Made by a program: the position numbers and the translations under genes. From Acidobacteriota bacterium (GTDB taxonomy: Bacteria > Acidobacteriota > Blastocatellia > Pyrinomonadales > Pyrinomonadaceae), in NCBI GenBank assembly GCA_023436495.1, contig JAEZIT010000120.1, positions 20,627 through 84,626 of the forward strand: 64,000 nucleotides of DNA, written 5' to 3'. The notes beneath the pieces were generated by a model that was given only the letters and a program-made list of their open reading frames with translations, was not told the origin of the DNA and searched no databases. Below are positions 15,449 to 25,800 of this stretch, in pieces; position 1 is the first letter of the stretch; every line of letters begins with the position of its first letter.

Positions 15449-17401
15449 TTACTCCTCGTCCTGCCGCAGTTTCTCGAGCACCGAAAAATCTTCAAGTGTC
15501 GTTACATCGCCCGCGACCTGCCCGCTCGATGCGAGCTCTCTTAGCAGCCGCCGCATGATCTTTCCCGAACGCGTTTTCGGCAGAGCGTCCGTAAAGCGTA
15601 TATCGTCCGGTTTGGCGAGGGCACCGATCTCCTTCGCAACATGCGACCGAAGTTCGTTCTTCAGCGCGTCGCTGCCCGAGCGGCCGCCTTCCAGTGTCAC
15701 GAATGCTGCGATCGCCTGGCCTTTCAGATCGTCCGGACGGCCGACAACGGCCGCTTCGGCAACAGATTCGTGGGACACGAGCGCCGATTCGACCTCTGCC
15801 GTACCCAGCCTGTGGCCGCTGACGTTTATTACGTCGTCGACGCGGCCCATGATCCAATAATTGCCCATTTCGTCCCGCCGCGCACCGTCGCCGGCGAAAT
15901 ATACGCCCGGAATCTCCGACCAATACGTTTCCTTATACCGCTGATCGTCTCCCCATATGGTCCTGAGCATCGCCGGCCATGGATGTTTGATGACGAGGTA
16001 GCCGCCTTCGTTGGTGCCGACCGGTACACCCGCTTTCGTAACAACGTCAACGATAATTCCCGGCAGCGGCCGCGTGGCCGTTCCCGGCACTGTGGGCGTT
16101 GCCCCCGGCAGCGGCGAGATCATGATCCCGCCGGTTTCGGTCTGCCACCATGTATCGACGATCGGACACCGCCGCTTGCCGATCACGGCGTGATACCACA
16201 TCCACGCCTCAGGATTGATCGGCTCGCCAACCGTCCCGAGAAGACGCAGTGATGACAAATCATGCTTAAGCGGATGCTGCTCGCCCCACTTTATAAATGC
16301 CCTGATCGCCGTCGGAGCCGTATAAAGGATATTGATCTTGTGACGCTCGATCATGTCCCAGAACCGGTCCGGCCCCGGGTAATTCGGAGCTCCTTCGTAC
16401 ATAAAAACGGTCGCCCCTTCCGCCAGCGGCCCGTAAACAACATAGCTGTGGCCGGTCACCCAGCCGATATCCGCCGTGCACCAATAAATATCGTTGTCCT
16501 TCAGGTCGAAGATCATCCGCGTCGTATAGGTGATCTGGGTCATATACCCGCCCGTCGTATGCAGGATGCCCTTCGGTTTGCCGGTCGTACCCGAGGTGTA
16601 AAGGATATATAGCGGATGTTCCGAATCGAGCTCTTCGGCGGGGCACTCGGTGTCGACGGTCTTCGTCAGCTCGTGCCACCAATGATCGCGGCCGGGCTGC
16701 ATCTTGATCTTCGATCCCGTGCGCTGAAAAACGATGATGTCCTTGACCGACGGACATTGTTTTGCCGCCTCGTCCACGACGTCTTTTAACCGCAATTCTT
16801 CTCCGCGGCGATATCCGCCGTCCGCCGTGATTATCAGCTTGCACTGCCCGTCGTTGACGCGGTCGCGGATCGCGTCCGCCGAAAACCCGCCGAAGATAAC
16901 TGTATGCGTCGCTCCGATACGCGCACATGCAAGCATCGCCACTGTCAGCGCCGGCACCAGCGGCATATAGATAGCGACACGGTCGCCAGTCTTAATATCA
17001 AGTTCCCTCAAGACGTTCGCGAACCGCGCAACCTCCTGATGGAGCTGCAAATAAGTGATCGTCTTTATCTCGCCGGTCTCGCCTTCCCAAATGATCGCGG
17101 CCTTATTCCGCCGCCAGGTGTCTAAGTGTCGGTCGAGACAGTTGTACGAAACGTTGAGTTTGCCGCCGACGAACCATTTCGCAAACGGTTGGTTCCATTC
17201 CAGCACGTTGTCCCATTTTCTGAACCAGTGCAGGCTCTCCGCCTGTTTGGCCCAAAATGCTTGTGGGTCCGCGGCCGCTTCGGCATACAGGCGCTCGTAT
17301 TCGTCCATGCTCTTGATCCGTGCATCGGCGGAAAATTCTGCGGGCGGCTGAAAGGTCCTCGTTTCGTTCAGTACGGATTCGATAGCAATGGGTTCGGTCA
17401 T
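15449..17401 (-). CDS. acs: Acetyl-coenzyme A synthetase (AMP-forming)
   Basis: 650 aa, the usual length. It activates acetate to acetyl-CoA through acetyl-AMP, for growth on acetate and recycling. The N-terminal ACAS domain includes WFVGGKLNVSYNCLDRH; the AMP-binding P-loop is YTSGTTGKPKG near 265; the C-terminal KTRSGKIMRR places the catalytic, acetylation-regulated lysine at 614. A TATAAT box at 17415-17410 lies only about eight bases before the ATG, so the mRNA may be nearly leaderless. It is followed by msrA after 4 bp and is divergent from the sugar ABC transporter genes. Confidence 0.96.
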   Translation of the reverse strand: MTEPIAIESVLNETRTFQPPAEFSADARIKSMDEYERLYAEAAADPQAFWAKQAESLHWFRKWDNVLEWNQPFAKWFVGGKLNVSYNCLDRHLDTWRRNKAAIIWEGETGEIKTITYLQLHQEVARFANVLRELDIKTGDRVAIYMPLVPALTVAMLACARIGATHTVIFGGFSADAIRDRVNDGQCKLIITADGGYRRGEELRLKDVVDEAAKQCPSVKDIIVFQRTGSKIKMQPGRDHWWHELTKTVDTECPAEELDSEHPLYILYTSGTTGKPKGILHTTGGYMTQITYTTRMIFDLKDNDIYWCTADIGWVTGHSYVVYGPLAEGATVFMYEGAPNYPGPDRFWDMIERHKINILYTAPTAIRAFIKWGEQHPLKHDLSSLRLLGTVGEPINPEAWMWYHAVIGKRRCPIVDTWWQTETGGIMISPLPGATPTVPGTATRPLPGIIVDVVTKAGVPVGTNEGGYLVIKHPWPAMLRTIWGDDQRYKETYWSEIPGVYFAGDGARRDEMGNYWIMGRVDDVINVSGHRLGTAEVESALVSHESVAEAAVVGRPDDLKGQAIAAFVTLEGGRSGSDALKNELRSHVAKEIGALAKPDDIRFTDALPKTRSGKIMRRLLRELASSGQVAGDVTTLEDFSVLEKLRQDEE

Positions 17402-17538
17402 ATTCAGCGATTATAAAATAACTGTACACAGAGTTTAAAACCTTCTGTGCGCACGGCCGTTTTGGATTCCGGTTGCTACCGTGTAAAATCTGCGAAGATT
17501 CGGGTCCGCAGCCAATTTCTGTACCATAAATTCTACTT

Positions 17539-19050
17539 ATGCCGCTTCTCGAAATGAGAAATATCGTCAAGGAATTTCCGGGCGTAAAAGCGCTTGACGG
17601 CGTTAGCTTTACGCTCGAAAAGGGCGAATTTCACGCGTTGGTTGGCGAGAACGGCGCCGGTAAATCGACGCTGATGAAGGTATTATCCGGCGTATACCCT
17701 TCCGGCGATTTTACGGGTGACATCATCATCGACGGTGAAGAGCGGCATTTTCGCGGCGTTCGCGATTCCGAATCGGCCGGAATCGCTATCATTTTTCAGG
17801 AACTCTCACTCGTTAAAGAACTTACCGTCGGCGAAAACATCTTTCTCGGCAAGGAGCCGTCGCGTCTCGGTGTCATAAATTGGTCCGAGCTTTATCATCG
17901 CGCCGCCAAGCTGCTCGCCGACCTGAATCTAGCCATCGATCCGCGTGTAACCGTCGGAAACCTTGGTATTGGCCAGCAGCAGCTTGTCGAGATCGCCAAG
18001 GCGCTCTCGCAGGAAGCCAAAATACTCGTCCTCGACGAACCAACCGCGGCGCTTACCGATTCCGAGGTTGAAACTCTTTTCGATATCCTCAGAAACCTGA
18101 AACAGCGCGGCGTCGGTATGATCTACATCTCGCACAAGCTCGACGAGGTGTTCGAGATGAGCGACCGCATCACCGTTCTCCGCGACGGCCGCACCGTTGG
18201 CACCGCCGATGCCGCTGATACGGACAAGAACAAGGTTATCGCGTTGATGGTCGGGCGCGAGGTCGGCGATATTTTTCCCGAACCCACGCACGAATTCGGC
18301 GAAACGGTCCTCGAGGTCCGCGGCCTTACGGTCTATTCCATTGATAATCCCGACAAGAAGGTCGTCGATAACATCTCATTCGGCGTCCGAGAGGGCGAGG
18401 TCCTCGGCATTGCGGGCCTAATGGGTTCCGGCCGTACGGAGCTTCTAATGTCGATCTTCGGAGGCTGGCAGGGAAAATACGACCGCGAATTATTACTAAA
18501 AGGCCGCCGGATCGAGATAGATTCGCCGTCAGACGCGATTCGGAACGGCATCGGGTTTGTCACCGAGGACCGGAAGCGCTTCGGCCTTATCCTCGAACAG
18601 ACCATTTCCGACAATATGTCGCTCGCCGGCTTGCGGTCTATCTCCGGCGCGTTCGTCACCAATCGAACGCGCGAAATGAACGCGGCACAGGGACAGATGC
18701 GTTCGCTCCGCGTCAAGGCAAATTCGCCGCTAACCATAACCGGCACGCTATCCGGCGGCAATCAACAAAAGGTCGTGCTCGGGAAATGGCTTCTCACAAA
18801 TCCGAAGGTGCTTTTTCTGGATGAGCCGACACGCGGTATCGACGTAGGAGCCAAACAGGAGATATACGCCGAGATAAATAAACTTGCGAAAGAGGGGTTG
18901 GCGATCGTACTTGTTTCGTCGGAACTGCCCGAAGTTTTGGGCCTGTCCGATCGCGTCATCGTGCTGCATGAAGGCGTCATGACCGGGCAATTCGAACGCA
19001 GGGAAGCGACGCCGGAAAAAGTGATGGCGGCGGCGACCGGCTCCGTTTAA
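17539..19050 (+). CDS. Sugar ABC transporter ATPase (XylG/RbsA/MglA family, XylG-like)
   Basis: 503 aa with two ABC domains. The first has Walker A GENGAGKST (near 37), signature LGIGQQQLVEIAKAL and Walker B ILVLDEPTAAL. The second has a degenerate Walker A (GLMGSGRTELL), the signature LSGGNQQKVVLGKWL and Walker B VLFLDEPTRGID. The last residues, EATPEKVMAAATGSV, resemble XylG of the xylose importer. The permease gene follows 10 bp later. No periplasmic binding-protein gene is adjacent on either side, which is unusual for an importer of this class. Substrate assignment as xylose is tentative. Confidence 0.9.
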   Translation: MPLLEMRNIVKEFPGVKALDGVSFTLEKGEFHALVGENGAGKSTLMKVLSGVYPSGDFTGDIIIDGEERHFRGVRDSESAGIAIIFQELSLVKELTVGENIFLGKEPSRLGVINWSELYHRAAKLLADLNLAIDPRVTVGNLGIGQQQLVEIAKALSQEAKILVLDEPTAALTDSEVETLFDILRNLKQRGVGMIYISHKLDEVFEMSDRITVLRDGRTVGTADAADTDKNKVIALMVGREVGDIFPEPTHEFGETVLEVRGLTVYSIDNPDKKVVDNISFGVREGEVLGIAGLMGSGRTELLMSIFGGWQGKYDRELLLKGRRIEIDSPSDAIRNGIGFVTEDRKRFGLILEQTISDNMSLAGLRSISGAFVTNRTREMNAAQGQMRSLRVKANSPLTITGTLSGGNQQKVVLGKWLLTNPKVLFLDEPTRGIDVGAKQEIYAEINKLAKEGLAIVLVSSELPEVLGLSDRVIVLHEGVMTGQFERREATPEKVMAAATGSV

Positions 19051-19060
19051 GAGATTTGGG

Positions 19061-20203
19061 ATGAACGAAACCTTAAAAGCGAATTTTTCGAAAGCGTCAC
19101 TGCGTGCCTATGTAATGATCCTAGTTCTCGGGATCATCTGGGCATATTTTCACTGGGCGACCGATTCGATCTTTCTGACGTCGCGAAATCTGTCCAATCT
19201 GATGACGCAGATGTCGGTCACAGGCATTTTGGCGGTCGGCATGCTGATGCTGATCGTTTCCGGGAATATCGACCTGTCGGTCGGTTCGGTCCTTGGGTTT
19301 GCCGGCGGCGTCGCGGCGTTCGCTTTGACGACGATGGGCCATTCGCTGCCGGTATCGATCCTGCTCGCGATCGTTGTCGGAACGCTGATCGGCGTATTCC
19401 ACGGCGTATTGACGGCTTACCTGAATATCCCGGCATTTATCGTGACGCTCGGCGGCCTGCTTGCTTGGCGCGGTGCCGTAAAGTGGCTGCTTGGCGGCAA
19501 TACCATTCCCATCTCCGACGAAACATTCAAAGCCATCGGCCAGAGCAATCTGTCGGAAACGTACGGCTGGACACTTGCCGCGGTCGCGATAATCTTTGTC
19601 CTTCTTAACGCCGTCCGCAACGCGCGCTCGGTCAAGGAATACGGCCTTGGCGAAGCGAACTACGGCGGCGAACTGGTGAAATCTATAATTCCCATCGGCG
19701 CGATCGTCGCGTTCATATGGGTGATGAATTCGTATCAGGGCGTGCCGATCCCGGTGCTCATTCTCGTCGCGGTCGGTCTGATCGGCGCGTTCATTACGAA
19801 TTCGACCACCTTCGGCAGATATCTTTACGCCATCGGCGGAAATTCGGACGCTGCCCGTCTCTCCGGCATCAATAATAAACGCAATATTCTTGTCGTTTTC
19901 GGCGTTCTCGGAGCTTTGACGGGCGTGGCGTCGCTGATCTTTACTGCACGCGTTGGCAGCGCGGCTCCGGACGCCGGAACACTCAAAGAACTGGACGCTA
20001 TCGCGGCGTGCGTTATCGGCGGAGCTTCGCTGGTCGGCGGACGCGGAACGATCTTTGGCGCATGTCTCGGGGCGCTCATTATGGCGAGTCTCGATAACGG
20101 TATGTCACTCCTCAATGTCCGCGATTTCCTTCAGGACATCATTAAAGGCTCGATCCTGGTCGCGGCCGTAGGTTTGGATATGGTCGGCCGCAAGCCAAGT
20201 TAG
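19061..20203 (+). CDS. Sugar ABC transporter permease (XylH-like)
   Basis: 380 aa with about 10 membrane helices, of the BPD_transp_2 family that partners the XylG/RbsA ATPases. Landmarks are FLTSRNLSNLMTQMSVTGILAVGM near 45, SGNIDLSVGSVLGF near 68 and AGTLKELDAIAACVIGGASLVGG near 305, all typical of ribose/xylose permeases. The long internal loop around residues 190-215 between helices fits XylH, which is longer than RbsC. It starts 10 bp after the ATPase stop, with the methyltransferase gene 6 bp further on, so all three probably form one transcript. Confidence 0.9.
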   Translation: MNETLKANFSKASLRAYVMILVLGIIWAYFHWATDSIFLTSRNLSNLMTQMSVTGILAVGMLMLIVSGNIDLSVGSVLGFAGGVAAFALTTMGHSLPVSILLAIVVGTLIGVFHGVLTAYLNIPAFIVTLGGLLAWRGAVKWLLGGNTIPISDETFKAIGQSNLSETYGWTLAAVAIIFVLLNAVRNARSVKEYGLGEANYGGELVKSIIPIGAIVAFIWVMNSYQGVPIPVLILVAVGLIGAFITNSTTFGRYLYAIGGNSDAARLSGINNKRNILVVFGVLGALTGVASLIFTARVGSAAPDAGTLKELDAIAACVIGGASLVGGRGTIFGACLGALIMASLDNGMSLLNVRDFLQDIIKGSILVAAVGLDMVGRKPS

Positions 20204-20209
20204 AACGCA

Positions 20210-20740
20210 ATGTCCGCACCGGAGCGATTCACTTGGGCGGTCGAGATTATGGACGTGCAGCCGACTGACCGCGTTCTCGAGATCGGCTGCGGCCACGGTA
20301 TCGCGGCCGAACTCGTATGCGAATGCTTGACCACAGGAACCATCACCGCTATCGACCGTTCCGAAAAGATGGCCGAGCTCGCTCGCTCCCGGAATCGCGG
20401 CAATATCGATTCCGGAAAAGCCGTAATCGAGACGGCGGATCTGCTGACACATCCGCCGCCCGCCGCACGCTTCGACAAGATCTTTCTTTATAACCTGAAC
20501 GTTTTCTGGATGGACCCGGCCGACGAACTGGCCGCAATAAAACGCCTGCTCGCGCCAAGCGGTAAATTCTACATCTTTCACCGCCCGCCGCCCGGCGGCG
20601 ACGCACGCGAATACGCAGTCGAATTCGAAAAGAACTTGACGAAATACGGTCTTACAGTGATAGAAACGGAATTTAACGATTCGCCCGAAGTAAATTCTGT
20701 ATGCATCATATCGGAATACAGTTCAACTATCCCCCGATAA
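20210..20740 (+). CDS. Class I SAM-dependent methyltransferase
   Basis: 176 aa Rossmann methyltransferase. SAM-binding motif I is VLEIGCGHGIAAEL near residue 22, followed by an acidic end of strand beta2 (ITAIDRSEKM) and the post-motif LLAPSGKFYIFHRPP. The short length leaves little room for a substrate domain, and the substrate is unknown. It begins 6 bp after the permease stop, so it is co-transcribed with the transporter, although a functional link is not evident. The 3' end overlaps the convergent moaA by 14 bp. Confidence 0.85.
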   Translation: MSAPERFTWAVEIMDVQPTDRVLEIGCGHGIAAELVCECLTTGTITAIDRSEKMAELARSRNRGNIDSGKAVIETADLLTHPPPAARFDKIFLYNLNVFWMDPADELAAIKRLLAPSGKFYIFHRPPPGGDAREYAVEFEKNLTKYGLTVIETEFNDSPEVNSVCIISEYSSTIPR

Positions 20741-21719
20741 AACTCATCGTCCGCGACGGCTGCACAAAATCCTCGTCATTGATATGATGCCGGGCTTCTT
20801 TCTGCAGTACGGCGTTCTCGATAAATCCGACGATCTCGTCCCGCGATGCACCGCTACGCAGAACGTCGCGAAGGTTATGTTCACCGGTCGAAAACAGGCA
20901 CGTCCTGATCTGCCCGTCCGCGGTCAGCCGTATTCGCGAACACTGTCCGCAGAACATTTCCGTCACCGGTGCGATAATGCCGATCTCGCCGGGTGCGCCG
21001 TCCTCAAATTCGTATTTCCATGCCGTTTCGCTTCCGCGTGACGTGTTCTTTTGTCTGATCGGGAACGCGGCGTTTATCGCATCGCGTATCTCGCGGCCCG
21101 AAACGACCGAAGCCCGGTCCCACTCGTGCCCCGAATCCAGCGGCATAAATTCGATGAACCGCATAGAAACGGCGTTCTCGCGCGCGAACCGAGCAAAATC
21201 TACGACTTCGTCGTCATTGCAACCGCGAATGATCACGGCGTTGATCTTTACGGGTTCGAAACCATGTTCTTTCGCCGACGTGATCGCATCGAGCACTTTT
21301 CCCAGAGCATCCACGCCCGTGATGTCTTGAAATCTTTCGGGTTTTAACGAATCCAGGCTGATCGTCACGCGGTCGAGCCCCGCGTCCTTCAGGTCCGTTG
21401 CCTTGCGCGGCAGATCAAATCCGTTCGTCGTCAGGGCGAGGTCTTTCAGATCGGGCTTCAAACCGGAGAGCCGCCTCACCAGCGCTGGTACGTCCTTTCT
21501 TATCAGCGGTTCGCCGCCCGTCAGGCGTATCTTTTCTATACCGAGTGATACGAAGATCTCCGCCAGGTATTCGATCTCTTCGAAGGACAGGATCGTGCCT
21601 TTGCGGGCAAGCGGCGGTTCGCCGTTGGGCAGGCAGTAAAAGCATCTGAAATTACACCGGTCCGTCAGCGAAATTCGCAGGTCGCGGATGGTTCGGTTGT
21701 AAGCATCTCTCAGCACCAC
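20727..21719 (-). CDS. moaA: GTP 3',8-cyclase MoaA (molybdenum cofactor biosynthesis)
   Basis: About 330 aa radical-SAM enzyme that converts GTP to 3',8-cH2GTP, the first step of molybdopterin synthesis with MoaC. The N-terminal 4Fe-4S cluster is CNFRCFYC and the C-terminal cluster motif is MFCGQCSRIRLTADGQIRTC; the chain ends in the diagnostic Gly-Gly tail (FIGG). The start is uncertain. GTG at 21719 gives MVLRDAYNR-like spacing to the family; an in-frame TTG at 21770 would add 17 unconserved residues. No other Moco gene lies nearby. A 9-bp tandem repeat separates it from queG upstream. Confidence 0.93.
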   Translation of the reverse strand: MVLRDAYNRTIRDLRISLTDRCNFRCFYCLPNGEPPLARKGTILSFEEIEYLAEIFVSLGIEKIRLTGGEPLIRKDVPALVRRLSGLKPDLKDLALTTNGFDLPRKATDLKDAGLDRVTISLDSLKPERFQDITGVDALGKVLDAITSAKEHGFEPVKINAVIIRGCNDDEVVDFARFARENAVSMRFIEFMPLDSGHEWDRASVVSGREIRDAINAAFPIRQKNTSRGSETAWKYEFEDGAPGEIGIIAPVTEMFCGQCSRIRLTADGQIRTCLFSTGEHNLRDVLRSGASRDEIVGFIENAVLQKEARHHINDEDFVQPSRTMSFIGG

Positions 21720-21771
21720 ACGTAAATGATAACCCCTTTCGAATGACTTTGAAATTGTGGGACAGGGCAAG

Positions 21772-21811
21772 TTTTACGATATTTACGATATTTATGATAT
21801 TTATGATTTTT
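21772..21811. repeat. AT-rich 9-bp tandem repeat between queG and moaA
   Basis: About four consecutive copies of TTTAYGATA (two with C and two with T at the fifth base) fill the gap right after the queG stop. It could be a replication-slippage tract or a promoter spacer element for moaA. No other function can be read from it. Confidence 0.7.
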
Positions 21812-22748
21812 ATTGGTCAGGGCCGTTTGCCAGAGCTCGTGCGTTCCGCTGCAGGCCGCCGAGCTTCGCCCGCTTTATCGCGCTTCGGCGAAACCGTTCG
21901 GCATAGGTCTCCGGCGTGAATTCCGCTACCTCACTCAAGCTCACAGACGTTTCTCCGCGTCGCGGCTCGAACCGCGTCTCGTCCGTCGGTTTCTCGAACC
22001 GGTTCCACGGGCATACGTCCTGACAAATATCGCAGCCGTATATGTAGCCTTCCATTTTTCCGGTTATTTCCGCAGGCAGCTCTTCATCTCTTAGCTCGAT
22101 CGTGGCATAGGACAGGCATTTCGTTGAATCGACAACGTATGGCTCGACGATCGCATTCGTCGGGCAGGCGTCGAGGCACGCGGTACAGCTTCCGCAATGA
22201 TCGGGGACGATCTCGTGATCGTAGTCGAGCTCGATATTCAACAGCAGCTCGCCGATAAAGAACCACGAGCCGAATTCGCGGGTGATGACGTTCGAATGTT
22301 TGCCCATCCAGCCTAATCCGGCGCGCACCGCCCAAGCCTTGTCCATGATCGGCGCCGTATCGACGCAGGCCTTGCTTTCAATACCCGGAACTTCCGTCGC
22401 GATCCACGCCTGCAGCTCCCGAAGCTTTTCCTTCACGACGTCGTGATAATCGTCGCCCCAGGCGTACCGCGAGATCTTGCCGCGTTCAGGGTCGTCCGCG
22501 TGTTCGTGCGGCGTGTAATAATTCAGTGCGACGACCACTATCGATCGGGCACCCTGAAACAGCACCGCCGGATCCGACCGCTTTTCCGGCTCGCGTTCCA
22601 TCCATTTCATCTCGCCGTGATATCCGTTAGCGAGCCATTCGGCAAACCTCGCTCCTTCCGCCGCGAGCGGTTCCGCCGGGACGATGCCGACCTTGTGAAA
22701 CCCGACCGCCAGCGCCTTTTGTTTTATCTTTTCGCTTAATGGATCCAC
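21810..22748 (-). CDS. queG: Epoxyqueuosine reductase QueG
   Basis: 312 aa cobalamin- and Fe-S-dependent enzyme that reduces epoxyqueuosine to queuosine in tRNA. Two ferredoxin-type motifs are visible: CGSCTACLDACPTNAI near 185 and CDICQDVCPWNRF near 240. The N-terminal reductase domain starts KIKQKALAVGFHKVGIVPA, matching the family. Length is slightly short compared with proteins carrying a C-terminal HEAT-like extension, which is common. moaA follows downstream in the same direction after about 90 bp. No queuosine riboswitch is seen upstream. Confidence 0.94.
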   Translation of the reverse strand: MDPLSEKIKQKALAVGFHKVGIVPAEPLAAEGARFAEWLANGYHGEMKWMEREPEKRSDPAVLFQGARSIVVVALNYYTPHEHADDPERGKISRYAWGDDYHDVVKEKLRELQAWIATEVPGIESKACVDTAPIMDKAWAVRAGLGWMGKHSNVITREFGSWFFIGELLLNIELDYDHEIVPDHCGSCTACLDACPTNAIVEPYVVDSTKCLSYATIELRDEELPAEITGKMEGYIYGCDICQDVCPWNRFEKPTDETRFEPRRGETSVSLSEVAEFTPETYAERFRRSAIKRAKLGGLQRNARALANGPDQ

Positions 22749-22774
22749 CTTTTTTCAGCCTAACATATCGGCGC

Positions 22775-22810
22775 AAAAATGCGGCTGAACGGACAATGCC
22801 GAACAGCCGC
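22775..22810 (-). terminator. Terminator of the Oar-like receptor gene
   Basis: Arms GCGGCTG and CAGCCGC enclose a 16-base loop and, read on the minus strand, are followed by ATTTTTG. The hairpin lies about 20 bp after the receptor stop and separates it from queG. Confidence 0.75.
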
Positions 22811-22831
22811 GATGTTCTGGAAATAGTTTTC

Positions 22832-25800
22832 CTAGAAGCTGAATTTCAAACCGATCTGGAACTGACGCGGGTCATATGCGGCAGTCGAGCGGCTGTAATA
22901 TTTGCCGCCGGTCCGTTCACCTTCGCTGTTCACCGCTCTGAAGAACGGCGACGCAGCGGCTTCGTTGAACCGGTTGAAGATGTTAAAGCCTTCGAAAATA
23001 AGGTCGGCACGCAGGCGTTCGCCAAAGTAGAACGCACGCGAGATACGCAGGTCGACCGAGGCATACGGATGTGTTTTACCCATATTGCGGCCGAGGCTGC
23101 CGATGCCGAAAATAAGGTTTCCGTTCTGGTCGAAATCAAACATCGAACACGGCGCACCCGGCGCGACGATGTTCGCGGGCTGCGTTGCCGGGCAAAGCGA
23201 TCCGTCCGGCAAAACATCCGGGCGGTCGGTCTGTGACGACTGGTCGTTGTTCGTGTCTATGTTCGTGATGATGTTGAACGGCCTTCCGGAAGAGATCTCA
23301 ATGATCGGAGCGATCGTGAAATCCGCCAGCAGCTTCTTACCCCAGCTATTCCCGTTGCGCCAACTGGTCGGCGAAGCGACGACGCCGCTGAAAATAAAGC
23401 GGTGACGCTGGTCGAACAGCGAATCGGCACGCTCCAGGTTAAAGCGGCGAACGTCCTGCGCGATCAGCAGCGTCTGCAGGTCGGACGAATCGTCGATCGC
23501 GTGTGACCACGTATAACCGGCCAGGAACTGGAAGTTGTTCGAAAAACGTCGTTTGAGTTCGACGTTCATCGCGTTATATTCCGAATTGCCGTCGGAAAGC
23601 TGTGCGTTTACCGAACCGAACGGCGTCAGGATCCCCGGTGTCCTAAGCGAACCGGAAAGCTGCGAATCGAGCAGCGCTTTCGTGACCACGCCGCCCGACA
23701 GAGCCTGCGCCAGGAAATAGTTCGGTGCATTCGGCCTGAAAAAGTTCGCGATCGCCGGTGCGACGACGCGTCCGCCCGGACATTGCGCGATCATGCCGCC
23801 AATAACGACAGCGCATGTTTGCCCGTAAACGTTCGTGAACGTTGTTCCCGGAGCGGTCGTCGCGATCGTGATCGCGTTTGCCGCCTGTGTCGTCGTCGGC
23901 AGTAATCCGCCCGAAAAACGCTGGAAATTCTGGATCTGCAGGTTCGTGTTCGGCGAATTCAGGTCCGTCGGATGCGGCAGGTGATGCGCACCGACGAAGA
24001 TGTAGCCGACCGTCAGCGACATGTTATTCGTTATCTGCTGTTCGATGGCAAGGTTTGCCTGCGTTGCCGAGGCGTACTGGAAATCCTTCGCGATCGGCAG
24101 CGTGAACGGCAGCACCGCACCGAATCCGGGGAACGTCTGGTCATTGAAACGCTGGCGACCGAACTGGTACTGCGAACTTGCCGCTACGCCCGGCGTGCGC
24201 GTTGCGCCGCAGATCGTCGGGACCGATCCGATAGCTCCGCAGACGGTGCCCTGGAAAACTTGAGCGGCGTTGAACAACGCTGTCGGGTCCGGGCTTCCGG
24301 CCGTCAGGACAGCCTGCTGCTGTTGTGCCGCGTCTGCGATGTCCGAATTGAACGCAGCCGCCAGCAGCGGATGGTCATAGAACAGCCCGAGCGCGCCGCG
24401 GACCACCGTCTTGCTGTTGCCGAAAATGTCCCAGGCAAACCCGAATCTCGGTGCCCAGTTGTTCGTGTCACGCGGGAATCCCTGCTGCACGCCGACGGCG
24501 TCCTGCGCCGCAAGAAGATCGGCCTGCGTCAGCGTGATGCCCGTCAGCGGATCTCTGAAATCCACCGGAGCGATCGTCTGTGTCAGTTCCACGTCGTAGC
24601 GGATGCCGTAATTGAGCGTCAGCCGCTGATGGATACGCCACGAATCCTGTGCAAAGAACGCGATCGGCTTGTTCTTGATCTGGCTGATCGGGTTGCCGAA
24701 TCCCTGAATGTATGTCGACGGCATGCCGAGTCCGTATGACTGGACCGACGTAAATGCCGGAGCCGCGCCGACGCCCGGCAGGGCCGGAAACGGCGCGATG
24801 TTCGTCGCCGCAAAGTCGCCGAAATTGAACAGGCCGGCGAAGTTAAGCTCGAACAATGCCGACGGGATCTCTATCCAGTTAAAATCGGCACCGAATTTCA
24901 TCGTGTGATTGCCGACGACGAAATTCACGTTGTCCGCGACCTGAAAACGCGTCTCGGTCCTGTCCACCGGCGAGAACAGTTCGCGGCCGATGAACGCCGT
25001 GTCCGTGATATTGAAGGCAACGGCCTCGTTGTTCTGCGAACGGAAGCTCGTGTCGCGCTTGCCCCAGCTAAACCGAAATTCGTTCAGCACGTTGCTCGCA
25101 AGATTTGTCGTAAGTCCCGACGAGAACGAATAGTCCTTGATGTCCGTAATGCCGGTTCGTGAAAAATCGTTTTGCCCGAGAGCCTGGTTCTGCGATTCGA
25201 CCTGAACGCCCGAAACGCGGCTCGGGTTATAGCCGAAACGCATTGTCAGTTGATTGCTCGAATTGAACGAATGGTCGCCGCGGATCGAAAAATAATGCGT
25301 TTTGTCGCGGACCGGGAAAACCTTCTGCAGGTTCAGCAGCGGACGGAACGCGATGGGTTCACCCAAGCTGTTTGTGGTCGTGGTTGGCACCGGCGTTCCC
25401 ACCAAAAGGAACCGCGGGCCAATGACCTGTCCGGCCGGGATCGGCGTGATCGCACCGGGGCTGCGGAGCGGGTTCGATCCGAACAGCGCGGTGTAGCTTC
25501 CGCTGGATGCCAGCGTCAAATAAGCGATCGCCGTCGAAGGGCTCGCCGCCAACAGGGCGTTCGCATACGCTGCCTGTTCCGGTGTCAAAAATCCATATGT
25601 CTGGCCGCCCAACGCAGCCGGGACCGTGACCGATGAGGTCAGCCCCTGCGTTACGTCCGACGTGAAGTACCCCGATTCGCGGCGCTGCCTTCCTTCAAAA
25701 GCTGCAAAAAAGAACGTGCGGTCCTTTACGATCGGCCCGCCGAGGGTTATTCCGTACTGGCCGCGGGTGAAATCCGGCTTTTCGCCTGCGGGAGCGAATG

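Noticed and set aside
21720..21810. Molybdenum-cofactor riboswitch upstream of moaA
   Set aside because: The gap is under 100 bp and is occupied by the AT-rich 9-bp tandem repeat; no suitable multi-helix fold.
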